Origin: Shinella sp. UYSO24
GTDB taxonomy: Bacteria; Pseudomonadota; Alphaproteobacteria; Rhizobiales; Rhizobiaceae
NCBI GenBank assembly: GCA_902167985.1
Contig: CABHNZ010000009.1
Span: 205,087 to 269,086 of the forward strand
Length of the DNA stretch: 64,000 nucleotides
Direction of reading: 5' to 3'
Each line of letters opens with the position of its first letter. The stretch's first letter is position 1. The translations under genes were made by a program, and so were the position numbers. This document shows, one piece after another, positions 1-11,387 of this stretch. Below the pieces are notes generated by a model that saw nothing but the letters and a program-made list of their open reading frames with translations, was not told the DNA's origin and did not search any database.

Positions 1-631
<631 letters not shown>

Positions 632-761
632 GCCAGAACGGGTTGCGCGCGGGAGATGATCCGGCGCGCCCCTTTCGCATAAAACGCACATCGCGTCTGA
701 CCTGATCCGGAAGGATCGAAAGTCCGCCGCGTATCAAAGAAATTCAGGGAAGTGGACCGTC

Positions 762-1169
762 ATGGCCGACGCTTTCAATTTTGAACTGGTCTCGCCCGAA
801 CGCCTGCTCGTTTCGGAAAAAGTCACCGAAGTGGTGATCCCGGCGACGCTTGGCGACATGACGGTGCTGGTCAAGCATGCGCCGGTCATGACGACGCTGC
901 GCCCCGGTATCGTGTCGGTGAAGCTCGCTTCCGGTCAGGTCAACAAGTATGTCGTCTTCGGCGGCTTTGCGGACATCCTGCCGGACAGCTGCACGCTTCT
1001 GGCCGAATCCGCTTTGCCGGAAAACGAAGTGACCCGCGAAACGCTGCAGAAGCGGATCGATGCGGCACGCGCCGAGCTCGAGAACGCCCATAGCGACGAG
1101 CACAAGACCAAGCTTGAGCTTTTCCTCGGCGAGCTTACGCATCTGCACGGAAACGTCATCCCGGCCTGA
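762..1169 (+). CDS. atpC: ATP synthase F1 subunit epsilon
   Basis: This 135-residue protein is the epsilon subunit, which sits in the F1 central stalk and modulates ATPase activity. The N-terminal beta-sandwich is recognisable (FELVSPERLLVSEKVTEVVIP, then GDMTVLVKHAPVMTTLRPG and VFGGFADILPDSCTLLAE). The length is typical for alphaproteobacteria. It follows atpD on the same strand and a good intrinsic terminator lies 28 bases after the stop, so it is the last gene of the atp operon. The ATG at 762 gives the usual short MADAFNFELVSPE start. Intact. Confidence 0.96.
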   Translation: MADAFNFELVSPERLLVSEKVTEVVIPATLGDMTVLVKHAPVMTTLRPGIVSVKLASGQVNKYVVFGGFADILPDSCTLLAESALPENEVTRETLQKRIDAARAELENAHSDEHKTKLELFLGELTHLHGNVIPA

Positions 1170-1196
1170 GCCGTGGATCGATCGCGACAAGAATTC

Positions 1197-1224
1197 AAAG
1201 GGTGGCTTCACGGCCGCCCTTTTT
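1197..1224 (+). terminator. Intrinsic terminator of the atp operon
   Basis: A 10-bp stem (1197-1206 with 1213-1222, one G-U pair) closes a 6-base loop and runs into a T tract. It lies 28 bases after the atpC stop. Confidence 0.85.
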
Positions 1225-1435
1225 GTTTGTCCGGTGGCGGCAGGCAGGGTAGCCAAGGCAGTCAGGCCCGACGGGTCAATGTTGCCTTCCCATTGTGTGA
1301 GATGCGGCGGCAAGAACTTCCAGACCTGCGGCCGGGGGATATGGCTAAGGGCAGTGGGCGTCGGTGCCGATCCACCTTTCCGCAATGTAGCAGGATCTCC
1401 ACCGCTCTCCCTGTCCGTCTATGGATGAGGCCCCG

Positions 1436-2254
1436 ATGAGCGACTACAGGACTGCAACCTCCATTCCCGAAATCCGGCGCCGCAATGGCGTGCTTTTGGC
1501 CGATACCCGCAACGTGCCCGAAGAGGTACCGATTGCGCTCTCCTATGGCGGCTCTACCCATGCGGTGATGATGGGCACGCCCGGCGATCTGACCGATTTC
1601 GCCATCGGCTTCAGCCTGACCGAGGGGATCATCGTCTCTGCCGACGAGATCGAGGAGATCGACATCATCGACGAGGGGAGAGGGCTCGATGTCCAGATCC
1701 GTCTCGCCGAGGTGAAAGAGGATGCGCTTCGGGCCCGGCGGCGGCATATGGCGGGGCCGGTGGGCTGCGGGCTCTGCGGCATCGAGTCCATCGATCAGGC
1801 GATGCGCGCCGTTCCGGATGTCTCTGGTGTGCGGCTTTCGGCAACGGTTGAGGATATCGTGAAGTCGATCGCGGCGCTGAATGGCGCCCAGCCGCTACAT
1901 CATCAAACCCATGCTGTGCATGGCGCGGGGTTCTATGTGCCCGGCGAAGGGCTGCTTGCCGTGCGTGAAGATGTCGGGCGTCACAATGCGCTCGACAAGC
2001 TTTGCGGGGCGGTGCTTGGGGCGGGGCGCTCCGGCGCTGAAGGCATTGTTGCCGTGACGAGCCGCATTTCGGTCGAAATGGTGCAGAAGACCGGCATTCT
2101 CGGCAGCGGCATACTGGTTGCGATTTCGGCACCCACCGCGCTTGCCATCCGCACGGCCGATGAAGCGGGTTTGACACTTGTTGCCCTGACGCGGGGCGAG
2201 GATTTCGAAGTTTTTACCCATCCCGAACGTATTTCGGGCATGGGGGACATTTAA
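1436..2254 (+). CDS. fdhD: Formate dehydrogenase accessory sulfurtransferase FdhD
   Basis: FdhD passes sulfur from a cysteine desulfurase to the molybdenum cofactor of formate dehydrogenase. The 272-residue product has the catalytic CGLC motif at about Cys111-Cys114, followed by GIES. Other family signatures are FAIGFSLTEGI, HAVHGAGFY, REDVGRHNALDKL and the C-terminal SAPTALAIRTADEAGLTLVA. I chose the ATG at 1436 over the one at 1421 because GAGG lies five bases upstream. No formate dehydrogenase structural gene is in the window, so its client is elsewhere. Intact. Confidence 0.93.
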   Translation: MSDYRTATSIPEIRRRNGVLLADTRNVPEEVPIALSYGGSTHAVMMGTPGDLTDFAIGFSLTEGIIVSADEIEEIDIIDEGRGLDVQIRLAEVKEDALRARRRHMAGPVGCGLCGIESIDQAMRAVPDVSGVRLSATVEDIVKSIAALNGAQPLHHQTHAVHGAGFYVPGEGLLAVREDVGRHNALDKLCGAVLGAGRSGAEGIVAVTSRISVEMVQKTGILGSGILVAISAPTALAIRTADEAGLTLVALTRGEDFEVFTHPERISGMGDI

Positions 2255-2302
2255 GGGCCGGGCAGTGAAGGCCGCCCGGCTAGTCTCCGGCTGGCGTCAG
2301 GC

Positions 2303-4074
2303 TCAGAAGTCTTCCCATCCGTCGGCCTGGGCCTTCATATTGGCATGGGCTGCCCGCAGCGGCGCGACATGGGCCGTGGGTGCCACGTAGGTTGGCCTTG
2401 CAGGGCGCCAGCGTGAGGCCGGGTGTCGTAGGTGATACCGGTGTCGAATTGCGCCAGAAGGCCGCGGAGGCTCTCGGCCTCGCTTGCCAGCGAATGGCTT
2501 GCGGCCGTGGTTTCCTCGACCATTGCGGCGTTCTTCTGGGTTGCCTGATCCATATGGTTGACGGCCTGGCTGATTTCCCGAAGCGCGTTTGCCTGCTCAC
2601 GCGAGGCTTCGACGATCGCGGCGACATTCTCGTTGATAGAGGCGACCTGCGAGCCGATCTCCCGGAGCGATGTGCCTGTGCGTCCGACGAGATCGACGCC
2701 GTTTGCCACCTGCTGGCTCGAGGTATTGATCAGCGTCTTGATTTCCTTGGCGGCCTTGGCGGAACGCTGCGCGAGCTCCCGCACTTCCTGAGCGACGACT
2801 GCAAAGCCCTTGCCCGCTTCGCCGGCTCGGGCAGCCTCGACACCGGCATTCAGCGCCAGAAGATTGGTCTGGAAGGCGATATCGTCGATGACGCCGATGA
2901 TGTTGGTGATTTCACCTGAAGACCGGGCAATCTGATCCATGGCCGCGATGGCGTCGCGGACGATGAGGCCGGATTGTTCCGCGTGGTCCTTGGTATTGGC
3001 GACGAGCTTGCCGGCCTCGTTGGCGCTGCGGCTCGAATCGCCGACTGTCGTCGTGACTTCCTCGAGGGCGGCTGCTGCCTCTTCCAAAGCTGCAGCCTGC
3101 TGTTCGGTACGCTTGGCGAGTTCCTGCGAGGCATCTCGCACTTCGGTGGAGGCGGCGGCGATGCCGGAGGCATTCTGGGCGACGACGCTCATGGCGTCCT
3201 TCAGCTTGTTCGCCACAGTGTTGAAGTCGTTGCGCAGCGCCTCCATGCTCGGCACGAAGGGCTTGTCCAGCGACTGGTTGAGCTTGCCGTCGGCGAGATC
3301 GCGCAGGCCCTTGCCGAGAACGCCGATGGCGCTCATGCGCGGCGTCACATCGGTTGCCAGCTTGACGACCTTCGAAACCTTGCCGGAAAGATCGCGGATC
3401 GGGTTATAGGCGGCCTGGATCCAGATCTCCTTGCCGCCCTTGCCGAAGCGGACAAATTCATTGGCGATGAACTCGCCATCCGCCAGCTTGCGCCAGAATT
3501 CCGCATATTCGGCGGAGGCAGCATAGGTCGGCTCGCAGAACATGCGATGGTGCTTGCCGCGGATCTCGGAGAGATCGTAGCCGAGTGCCTGGCAGAAGTT
3601 CTCGTTGGCGGTGAGGATCTCGCCCTGCGGCGTGAATTCGATGACGGCCTGCGAACGGCCGAGGGCGCCGAGCTTGGCGGCATCCTCGACAGCGACCAGC
3701 TTGGCGGCGGTCACATCGGCTGCGATCTTGATCACCTTGTAGGGCTTGCCGGAGCGGAAGACCGGGTTGTAGGAAGCCTGGATCCAGACATCGCGACCGC
3801 CCTTGGCGATCCGCCGATATTCGCCGGCATCATATTTGCCCTGCGCCAGATTGGCCCAGAAATCGCGATAGCCGGTGGAGGCGGCATATTCTGGATCACA
3901 GAAGATCCGGTGGTGTTTGCCCTTGATCTCTTCGAGCGTATAGCCGAGCGCCCGGCAGAAATTCTCGTTGGCGTTCAGGATGACGCCCGTCAGATCGAAC
4001 TCGATCATTGCCTGCGAACGGGATATCGCATCCACGATCCGGCTGGAGCCGGCTTCTCTTCCCAATCCGAGCAT
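2303..4074 (-). CDS. Soluble tandem-PAS methyl-accepting chemotaxis protein (one frameshift near the 3' end)
   Basis: This is a cytosolic chemoreceptor of about 590 residues after repair. It has two PAS domains (about 15-125 and 137-250, each with a WIQA(S/A)YNP motif), a HAMP-like linker (about 253-300) and an MCP signalling domain carrying the conserved hairpin tip around [20 protein letters not shown]. There is no transmembrane segment, so it probably senses an internal redox, gas or metabolic signal; rhizobial McpY has the same layout. A one-base loss at about 2404-2407 diverts the frame to a false stop at 2335. Restoring it gives the C terminus DGWEDF, a CheR-tether-like xWxxF tail, with its stop at 2303-2305. 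AAGAGGA precedes the ATG at 4074. It is codirectional with cheW and the second receptor but separated from them by a terminator. Confidence 0.9.
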
Positions 4075-4232
4075 TCCAAATCCTCTTGGAGAATGTGCAG
4101 GTCCGCCGTTCTCCGGTAATCCTCTGACGCATCGCCCTTGCAGCGACGTTCGCCCAACCCACCTTTATATTAGATCATTCAAATATTAATAAGAGTTTTC
4201 ACGCTTATTCTTGATCCGGTAGAGAAAAGGCG

Positions 4233-4264
4233 AAAAAAAAGCCGCGGACCCGAAGGTCTGCGGC
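4233..4264 (-). terminator. Intrinsic terminator downstream of cheW
   Basis: Read on the minus strand, a 10-bp stem (4264-4255 with 4250-4241, one mismatch) has a TTCG tetraloop and is followed by eight T residues. It lies 30 bases past the cheW stop and separates the receptor/cheW operon from the next receptor gene. Confidence 0.9.
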
Positions 4265-4293
4265 TCTTCATAACTTTCATGCTGCAAGGTTCT

Positions 4294-4773
4294 TCATGCC
4301 GCGATTTCTTCGGCTTCGTTGCCCTTGAACATTTTCGACAGGTTGAGGAAGCAGATCATGCCATTTTCATTGGCGATCACGCCTTCGCAATAGGACTTGT
4401 CGAAGGAGGCCGAGACTTCCGGCACGGGCTGGATCTGGCTCGCAGAAATGCTCAGGATGTCGGAGACCCGGTCAACCAGCATGCCGATGACCATGTTGTG
4501 CACTTCGGTGACGACGATGGCGCTGCGCTCATTGGCAACCGTGCTCTTCATGCCGAGCTTGAACGCGAGGTCGATGATCGGAATGACCGAGCCGCGCAGG
4601 TTCATGACGCCGATGACATCGGCCGGTGCGTGCGGCAGCGGGGTGGAGGGCGCCCAGCCGCGGATCTCGCGAATGGTTGTGGTCTTGACGCAGAATTCCT
4701 GGTCATGAAGCCGGAACGCAATAATTTCCAGCATGTCGTCTCGGTAGGTGGAGGAGGATGTCATCGATACCAT
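4294..4773 (-). CDS. cheW: Chemotaxis coupling protein CheW
   Basis: CheW is the scaffold that couples chemoreceptors to the CheA kinase. The 159-residue product is a single CheW domain. Visible family features are the opening FRLHDQEFCVKTTTIREI, the GVMNLRGSVIPIIDLAFKLG core, and the end of the domain at GVIANENGMICFLNLSKMF. Its ATG shares a base with the stop of the upstream receptor (TGATG at 4775-4771), indicating translational coupling, so the protein is probably dedicated to that receptor. No cheA, cheR, cheB or cheY lies in the window, so the complex must draw on a cheA elsewhere. Intact. Confidence 0.95.
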   Translation of the reverse strand: MVSMTSSSTYRDDMLEIIAFRLHDQEFCVKTTTIREIRGWAPSTPLPHAPADVIGVMNLRGSVIPIIDLAFKLGMKSTVANERSAIVVTEVHNMVIGMLVDRVSDILSISASQIQPVPEVSASFDKSYCEGVIANENGMICFLNLSKMFKGNEAEEIAA

Positions 4774-6560
4774 CAGAATTCTTCCCAGTGATCTGCCGCC
4801 GTAACCGCGGCTCCAGCAGACGCGGTCCGCAAACTCATCTTGGTTGCACGCGCGGCGGGTGGCGCCGACATTTTCCCTGAAGATATTTGCTTGGCTGCAA
4901 CCGTAACCGATGATGGTTGCCCAAATCTAAATCGGGCGAGCAAATCGCGCAGTGCGGCAGCTTCTGCCGCCAGTTGCCGGCTGGAACCGCTGGCCTCATC
5001 CACCATGGCGGCATTCTGCTGGGTATTCTCGTCCATCAGGTTGACGGCCTTGCTGATCTCCTGCAGGCCTGCCGCCTGCTCCCGGGAGGCTTCGACAATG
5101 GCGGCTACATTGCCGTTGATCTCGCCGACCTGGGCGAGGATCGCCTGAAGGGAGGAGCCGGTTTCACCAACCAGCGAAACGCCCCGCCTGACCTGTTCCG
5201 ACGATCGGGTGATCAGCGCCTTGATCTCCTTGGCGGCCTGCGCCGAACGCTGGGCAAGCTCGCGGACTTCCTGTGCGACGACTGCGAAACCCTTGCCGGC
5301 CTCACCGGCGCGGGCAGCCTCGACGCCGGCATTGAGTGCAAGGAGATTGGTTTGGAAGGCAATATCGTCGATGACGCCGATGATGTTGCCGATCTCGCGC
5401 GACGACGTTTCAATCTCCCCCATCGCGGTAATAGCGCTGGTGACGACGGCGCCCGAGCGTTCCGCACTCTCCTTGGTGTTGCGAACCAGCGCACCAGCCT
5501 CTGCGGCGCGTTTTGCGCTGTCGGCAACCGTGGCCGTCACTTCCTCAAGCGCGGAGGCCGTTTCCTCCACTGCCGCGGCCTGCTGCTCCGTGCGGATGGA
5601 GAGGCCGTCTGCGCCGCGATGGATCTCGCCCGAGCCTGCGGCGATCCCTTCGGCATTGCGGGCGACATCGCGCATGGCGGCAGAGAGTTTTTCGAGGGCG
5701 ATGTTGAAGTCGGTCCTGATCTGCTCCAGCGTCGGAATGAAGGGGCGATCGATCGTTGCCGTCAGGTCGCCCTTGGCGAGCGCACTGAGGCTGCCTGCAA
5801 TTTCATCGACAGCGCGGACGCGCTCGCTGATGTCGGTTGCGAATTTGACGACTTTGAAGACACGGCCATCCGCATCGAAAATCGGATTGTAGGAGGCCTG
5901 GATCCAGACCACCTTGCCATGCTTGCCTATGCGCTTGAATTCCGCCGTCGCTGGCTGCCCGGAAGCAAGTCCTTGCCAGAACTTGCCGTATTGCGGGCTG
6001 TCGCGGAAGGCCGGTTCGCAGAACATCGCATGATGACGGCCGGCAATCTCGTCCAGGCGGTATCCGAGACAGTCAAGAAAGTTCTGGTTTGCCGTGATCA
6101 CCTCGCCATCGGGGGTGAACTCGATGACGGCCTGCGTTCGGGAAATCGCCGTTATCTTGCCGTCATCCTCGGCTGCCTTGCGGCGGACGGCGGTGATGTC
6201 CGTCGCGAACTTGACGATCTTGTAAGGCTTGCCACCGGCCATGACGGGATTGTAGCTGGCCTGGATCCAGCGTTCCTCGCCATTCTTGGCAATCCGCTTG
6301 TAGACGCCATGGTCATATTCGCCGCGGCCGAGACGTGTCCAGAGAGCACGGTATTCGGCCGATGCGGCGTAATGGGGGTCGCAGAGCATGCTGTGGTGCC
6401 GACCGATCAGCTCCTCCAGCCGGTAGCCCAACGTTGCGCAGAAGTTTTCGTTGGCGAACAGGATCTTGCCCGCCGGGTCGAATTCGATAATGGCCTGGGA
6501 TCTGCTGACGGCCGCAATGACGGCCCTGGCATCAGCACCGGGGAATGAAAACACAGACAT
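4773..6560 (-). CDS. Soluble tandem-PAS methyl-accepting chemotaxis protein
   Basis: This cytosolic chemoreceptor (595 residues from the chosen start) has the same architecture as the receptor at 2303-4074. Two PAS domains have WIQASYNP motifs, followed by a linker and an MCP signalling domain with the conserved hairpin tip ([20 protein letters not shown]). The C terminus DHWEEF is an xWxxF CheR-docking-type tail after an Ala/Ser/Lys-rich flexible linker of about 35 residues. There are no membrane segments. I prefer the ATG at 6560 over 6581 because GAGG lies eight bases upstream of it and the resulting N terminus aligns with the paralogue. The stop overlaps the cheW start. The two receptors look like a local duplication. 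Intact. Confidence 0.93.
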   Translation of the reverse strand: MSVFSFPGADARAVIAAVSRSQAIIEFDPAGKILFANENFCATLGYRLEELIGRHHSMLCDPHYAASAEYRALWTRLGRGEYDHGVYKRIAKNGEERWIQASYNPVMAGGKPYKIVKFATDITAVRRKAAEDDGKITAISRTQAVIEFTPDGEVITANQNFLDCLGYRLDEIAGRHHAMFCEPAFRDSPQYGKFWQGLASGQPATAEFKRIGKHGKVVWIQASYNPIFDADGRVFKVVKFATDISERVRAVDEIAGSLSALAKGDLTATIDRPFIPTLEQIRTDFNIALEKLSAAMRDVARNAEGIAAGSGEIHRGADGLSIRTEQQAAAVEETASALEEVTATVADSAKRAAEAGALVRNTKESAERSGAVVTSAITAMGEIETSSREIGNIIGVIDDIAFQTNLLALNAGVEAARAGEAGKGFAVVAQEVRELAQRSAQAAKEIKALITRSSEQVRRGVSLVGETGSSLQAILAQVGEINGNVAAIVEASREQAAGLQEISKAVNLMDENTQQNAAMVDEASGSSRQLAAEAAALRDLLARFRFGQPSSVTVAAKQISSGKMSAPPAARATKMSLRTASAGAAVTAADHWEEF

Positions 6561-6878
6561 GGCATACGCCTCATGGGTCAATGCAATACAAAGACAAGCG
6601 GCTGAAATGTTTTGGAATACCGCACGTATACGGTGTAGCGGCCAAGAGATTAATACTCGGTCAATTTAGATGGAGATGGCTTGTTACGTGTATTCAATAG
6701 CGGGGTGCGAAGGGTCTTGTCTGGCAAAGGCCGAGTAACGCCCTTGCTTTGAAGTAGAGCAGCGCGACTAGGGCATCAGACTAAGGGTCGTTGGCGCGAA
6801 GATTGAGGATGATTTGCCGGGAAGACATAGGTCCGAGGCACCTATGCCTGGATCAGGTCTGGCTGATCGCGTTTGCCG
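6561..6878. other. Intergenic region with no recognisable gene
   Basis: These 318 bases separate the 5' end of the receptor gene from the 3' end of tamB, both on the minus strand. The part near 6600-6700 is AT-richer than the surroundings and probably contains the receptor/cheW promoter. I see no ORF with a ribosome site, tRNA or strong terminator here. Confidence 0.5.
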
Positions 6879-9800
6879 TCAGTATTCGTGCTCGTAGAAG
6901 ATGCCGGCCGAGCCGCCTTCGCTGCCGGCGCCGGCTTTCAGCTTCACGCCCTTGCCGACATCGAGATTGATGGTCGCCTGTGCGCCGTTCTGGGCGCCTT
7001 GCTCCACCTGAAGATAGGTGCGCTTGTTGATATAACGGCCGACGGAGACGGAGGTCTGGCCCGTGTCATCGGTCTTGATGTCGAGATCGTCGACACCGAG
7101 ATTGCTGCGCAGCGTCTCGAGTAGCGAGCCCGAACCGCCGCCGGCAAGCTGGGTGACGGCATCGGCCAGCTGGGCAATCTGCGCCGGCGACAGTTTTGAC
7201 ATGGACTGGCCGAAGATCAGCTGCGCCAGAACTTCATCCTGCGGCAGGGAAGGGGAGGACGAGAAGGCGATCGTCGGATCGTTTGCCATGCCGGTGACAT
7301 CGACGGTGATCGTCGTCGAGGACGAGGTGGTCGAGGCTTCGAGGTTGAGGACCGGGATCAGGCCGCCGCCGAAGGTGATGTCGCCATCGGTGAAATCGAG
7401 CCGCTTGGACAGGATGACGATACGACCGCGGCGCATCTGGAAGCCACCCGAGATGACGGGGGCGACAGCCGTGCCGGTGACTTTCAGCTCGCCGCCGAGT
7501 TCTGCATCGATGCCGCGGCCACGGACGAAAATGCCGTTCGGGGCGGCGATCTGCAGGTCGAGGGCGATCGGCTTCGAGGCGCCGTTTGCGGATTTGGGGC
7601 GGATCGCCTCCATCTGCTTCAGTACGTCTGCCGGGGCGAAGCGGTGGCGGATGTCGATGGCGGTGAGGCTGCTCGGCAGCTTGGCCGGAACCGTGATCGC
7701 TGCCTTGGTGAGCGACAGGCGGCCGCCAAGAACGGGCCCCGACATCAGTGGACCGGTGATGGTCAGCGTTCCGTCTGCCGTCACGGCTACCAGCGTTCCA
7801 TCGGCGTAACCGGCATTGGCAAGGGCGATCTTCAGGTCGGCCGGGAAGCCGGAACCGGGTGCAAAGCCGACATTACCCGTCACCGTGACGCTGCCGCCGC
7901 CGGAGAGATTGCCGGATACGCGGGAGATTTCGGCGCGGTTATCGGCAACCGAGACATTGATCGCCAGATTGCTGAGCGCGATGTTGCGACGGACGTCAAC
8001 GAGCTTGCCGCCAGAGGAGGAGAGGGTGCCGTTAATCGCAGGCGCTGCATTGCCGCCGACGCGGATGTCGACATTGGCATTGCCGGTCAGGGTGAAGCCC
8101 TGTGCGGCAAGCTGGCCTGCGAGAACGGAGAAGGGGAGATTGCCGTTGAACTTGAAGTCGAGCGGCTTGTCGCCGGCAAGGCCAACCGCCCCGCCGCCGG
8201 TGAGCGCAATGCCGCCGCCGCCGGAAAGCTTCAGGTTCAGGGTGACGCGATTATCCTGAAACGTGCCGTCGGCGTCGATATTCATCGTCGCAAGGCCGTT
8301 GGTGGTCGTCTGGCTGACGGCCGCGTCTTCCAGGTGAGGTCGTAGCGAACGGCGGGCGCGTCGGCGTGCCGGTGGCAACGACCTTGCCGGAGATCGTGCC
8401 GGAGGCGCGAGACCGGGCGAGAAGGCGTTGGCGAGGCTTGCCGGGATAGACTTGGCGGTGGCGTTGATGTCAAGCGCCGGGGCGCGTTCTGGCTGAGGAT
8501 GACGCGGCCCGCCGCCGAGAGATCGAGCCCCTGCTGACCCGTGAGCCTTGTGCGGTCTAGTGTGACTGTACCGTTGGCGAAGGTGCCGGCAGCTTGAAGT
8601 TGAAATGGGGCGATGCCGGCGTCGCGCGTCTGGCGAAGCTGGGCATCACTCCATTCTAAATCATAGCGGATAGAGGGCGCCGAAGAGGTGCCGGTGACAT
8701 TGATCGTGCCCGAGATATTGCCGGCGGCATTGATCGAGGGAACGAAGGAGTTGATCAGGCTTGCCGGCAGCGCCTTGACGTTGGCGGCAAGATCGAGCGT
8801 CGAGCCCGCCGTGCCGCTGACGGCGAGGCTGCCGGAGCCGGTGGTGATCGTCAGATCGGAGAGGCGGGCGCCGCCATTGGCGATGGCGATCTTCGTCGGG
8901 TTGGCGAGCGTGACCGGAATGCCGCGGGGGGCCGCGGTCAGCGTATCGATGCCAACCGTGATGCCGCCTGCGGTATTGACCGATCCGGTCGTGGTGAGCG
9001 GCGCGTTGTCATAGGTGGCGGCAAGGTTGAAATTCGTCGTCGTGCCGCTGTGCTTGACGTCGAGATTGATGCCTTCGGCCGCAACCGAACCGCTGCCGAT
9101 CTTCGATGCGCGCACCGTGCCTTCTGCAGCAATGGTCGAGAAGTCGGGGATGGTCAGATCGACGGCCGGATTGGCAATCTCGATGCCGCCGCGCTTCAGC
9201 ACGGAGCCCGTCGCCTTGATAATGGCGCCAGCCTTGCCATCGGTATTGGTGAAGGTGGCAGTACCCTTGATGTCACCCTGGGCCTGCTGGGCTGCGAGTG
9301 CGGCCAGAAGTGCGACATCGGGGAAATCGAATTGCAGCGTGCCGGAAGGCGCGAAGGTCTTGGAGAAGGTCAGCGCACCGTTCAGCTTGTTGGGGCCGAT
9401 CTCGGCGGTGATCTGCGGCGCCTTCGTCTCGCCATTGGCGGAGGCGACATCGGCATTGATGCGGATCGGCTGGCTGTCGAGCGAGCCGGTCGCCGTCAGA
9501 TGCCCTTGCGGTGCCTTGGGATTGGCGATGCCGGTCAGGGTAAAGTTCAGGGCTTCGAGCTTGCGGCCGACGAGACGGGCCTCGGCCGAATTGACGACCG
9601 CCTTGACATTCAGGGCGTCGATCGGGCCATCGGCCGACACATCGAAGCCGGCAGCGCCTTCGGCATCGGCCAGCCAGCGCTTGATATCTGGCAGGCGGCC
9701 GGCGAGATGGGTGGTCAGCTTGCCCTTTTCGAAGAGAACATTGCCGCGCGCTTCGAGCGCGTTCGACTTGACCACGAGGTTTTCGAGGCTGATGCGATCG

Positions 9801-11370
9801 CTGCTGACATTCTCGACATAGCCTTCGGCGGCGATCGTGCCGTCGAATTTGCCGGCAAGCGATGGCGGCAGCACGCCGGGATTGGCGAAGAGGCGGAAAT
9901 TGCCGGTGACGGACTGTTTCGACGTGTCATAGGCGCCGCTGATCGTGCCGCTGACGCCGGGGCTTTCGAGCGTCGCCGCATCAAGGCCAAAGGCAGGCGG
10001 GGCAAGCCGAAGCGGGGCGTCAAGCGTCAGGGGACCGCGGATGACGCGGGCGAGATCCGGGTTGGTGAGCGCGATCTGGCCGACGGTGAGGCGGCTCTTG
10101 ATCGATCCGGCCTGCTGCACGAGGTTCAGATCCTCGCTTTCGGCCTGAAGGCGGATCTGGCCGAAACGGCCCTGCGGCAGTTCGGCGGTGTTGAGCGCAG
10201 CCGTCGCGTTGAAGCGGGCATCGGTTGCCGCACCGGTCAGGGTGAAGTTCAGGCTGTCCAGCGAAAAGCGGCTGTCCTTGCCGTTGATCGGCCAGGTGAT
10301 CGAGACGGGGCCGTTGGTGCCGACAAGACCGGCCGTCAGGCTGTTGTCGCCATTCGGATCCCAGGCGCCCTTGGCGTTCACCTTGAGCGCGCCCGAGGTC
10401 AGGTCGCCGCGCTCGATATCGATGCGGCCGCTTGCGGCATAGGTGGCTGCGACATTGATATGGGTCGTGCCGTCGAAGAGCGGGCGGAAGGCGGGCGGCA
10501 GAAGGGTTGCCAGTTCGCCGCCACCGACGACTTCCAGACGATGGCCGCCATTGGCAACGAGGATGTGGCGGCCGCCGACGGAGATGACCGGCGTGCCATC
10601 GACACTGCCCTCGAGCTGGCCCGCCCAGTTGGAGAGCGGACCTTCGCCATCGAGATCGAGCTTGACCGATGGAGCGCCGGGAAGGCGAAGCAGGCGTGCC
10701 AGAAGGCCGCCCTGCGGCTCGGAGACCGAGGCCTTGAGGGTGAGGCGGTTTTCGGACGGAGCGTAGACGACATCGGCCAGCGCCTTGGCGTCGGCCTCGT
10801 CCTTGCGGGTTGCCGTCAGGTTCAGTGCGATATTCGGGCCGGTGGCGTCGATCGAGCCCTTCAGGGACAGGGCGAAATCGCGGCCGGAAAGCGCCTGGGC
10901 CAGATTGATGTCGGGCAGGTCGATCTGCGCGACCTTGATGCCGACCGGCAATTGCGTGCTGCTGCCGCTGCTGGTGGTCGTCTGCGTCTTCACCGCGGTT
11001 GCCGGATCGGCGGGCGGATGAAATTGACGCTGTCGGCTGAAATACGGTCAGCCTGGAAAATGCCCTGGACCAGCGCGGTCGGCGACCAATCCACCTTGAT
11101 GCCGTCGATCTGGGCATAGGCGCCGCGCGCATCGGAAAGGGTCAGCGAGGCGACGCGGAGATCGCCGCTCAGCAGGCCTTCGGGCCGGGAAAACGTCACC
11201 CGTCGATCGGGCGTCGAGATGAGGGCGGAGATGCGGCTTGCGGCGACATTGCCGCCGACCGGCGTGAAGGCGACGAACAGGATGACGCCGATGGCCATGA
11301 CGAACAGGATCCCGACCGCGGCAATCGCGGCCTTCAAGATCCATCGCAGCAGGCCAATCATAAACGTCAT
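6879..11370 (-). CDS. tamB: Translocation and assembly module inner-membrane protein TamB (five frameshifts)
   Basis: TamB is a very large AsmA-like protein anchored in the inner membrane. It spans the periplasm as a beta-taco and works with TamA in outer-membrane protein and lipid handling. The repaired length is about 1498 residues. An N-terminal membrane helix (residues ~5-35) is followed by long beta-repetitive sequence and the C-terminal TamB domain, including DITFGGGLIPVLNLEA, DEVLAQLIFGQSMSKLSPAQ and the end GIFYEHEY. One-base losses at about 11009-11013, 8478-8482, 8405, 8357 and 8324-8326 break the frame; the last four fall within 160 bases. The flanking peptides line up (RYDLTWK resumes as DAAVSQTTTNG), so I treat it as one gene. 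The start is 17 bases after the tamA stop, in the same operon. Confidence 0.92.
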
Positions 11371-11387
11371 GCTAGACCATCAATCCT

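Noticed and set aside
4917..6548. 543-residue plus-strand frame opposite the second chemoreceptor (and a 381-residue one at 2974-4119)
   Set aside because: Both lie entirely opposite strongly recognisable PAS/MCP coding sequence and have no family resemblance.
9050..11119. 689-residue open frame on the plus strand opposite tamB
   Set aside because: It is rich in Arg/Gly/Ala with no recognisable domain and mirrors tamB codon bias; long antisense frames are expected in GC-rich DNA. The tamB fragments on the other strand are clearly protein-like.
8282..11370. Treating the broken genes as true pseudogenes
   Set aside because: The same one-base loss pattern affects many essential genes in the window, protein sequence is conserved on both sides of each break, and no premature stop by substitution is seen.
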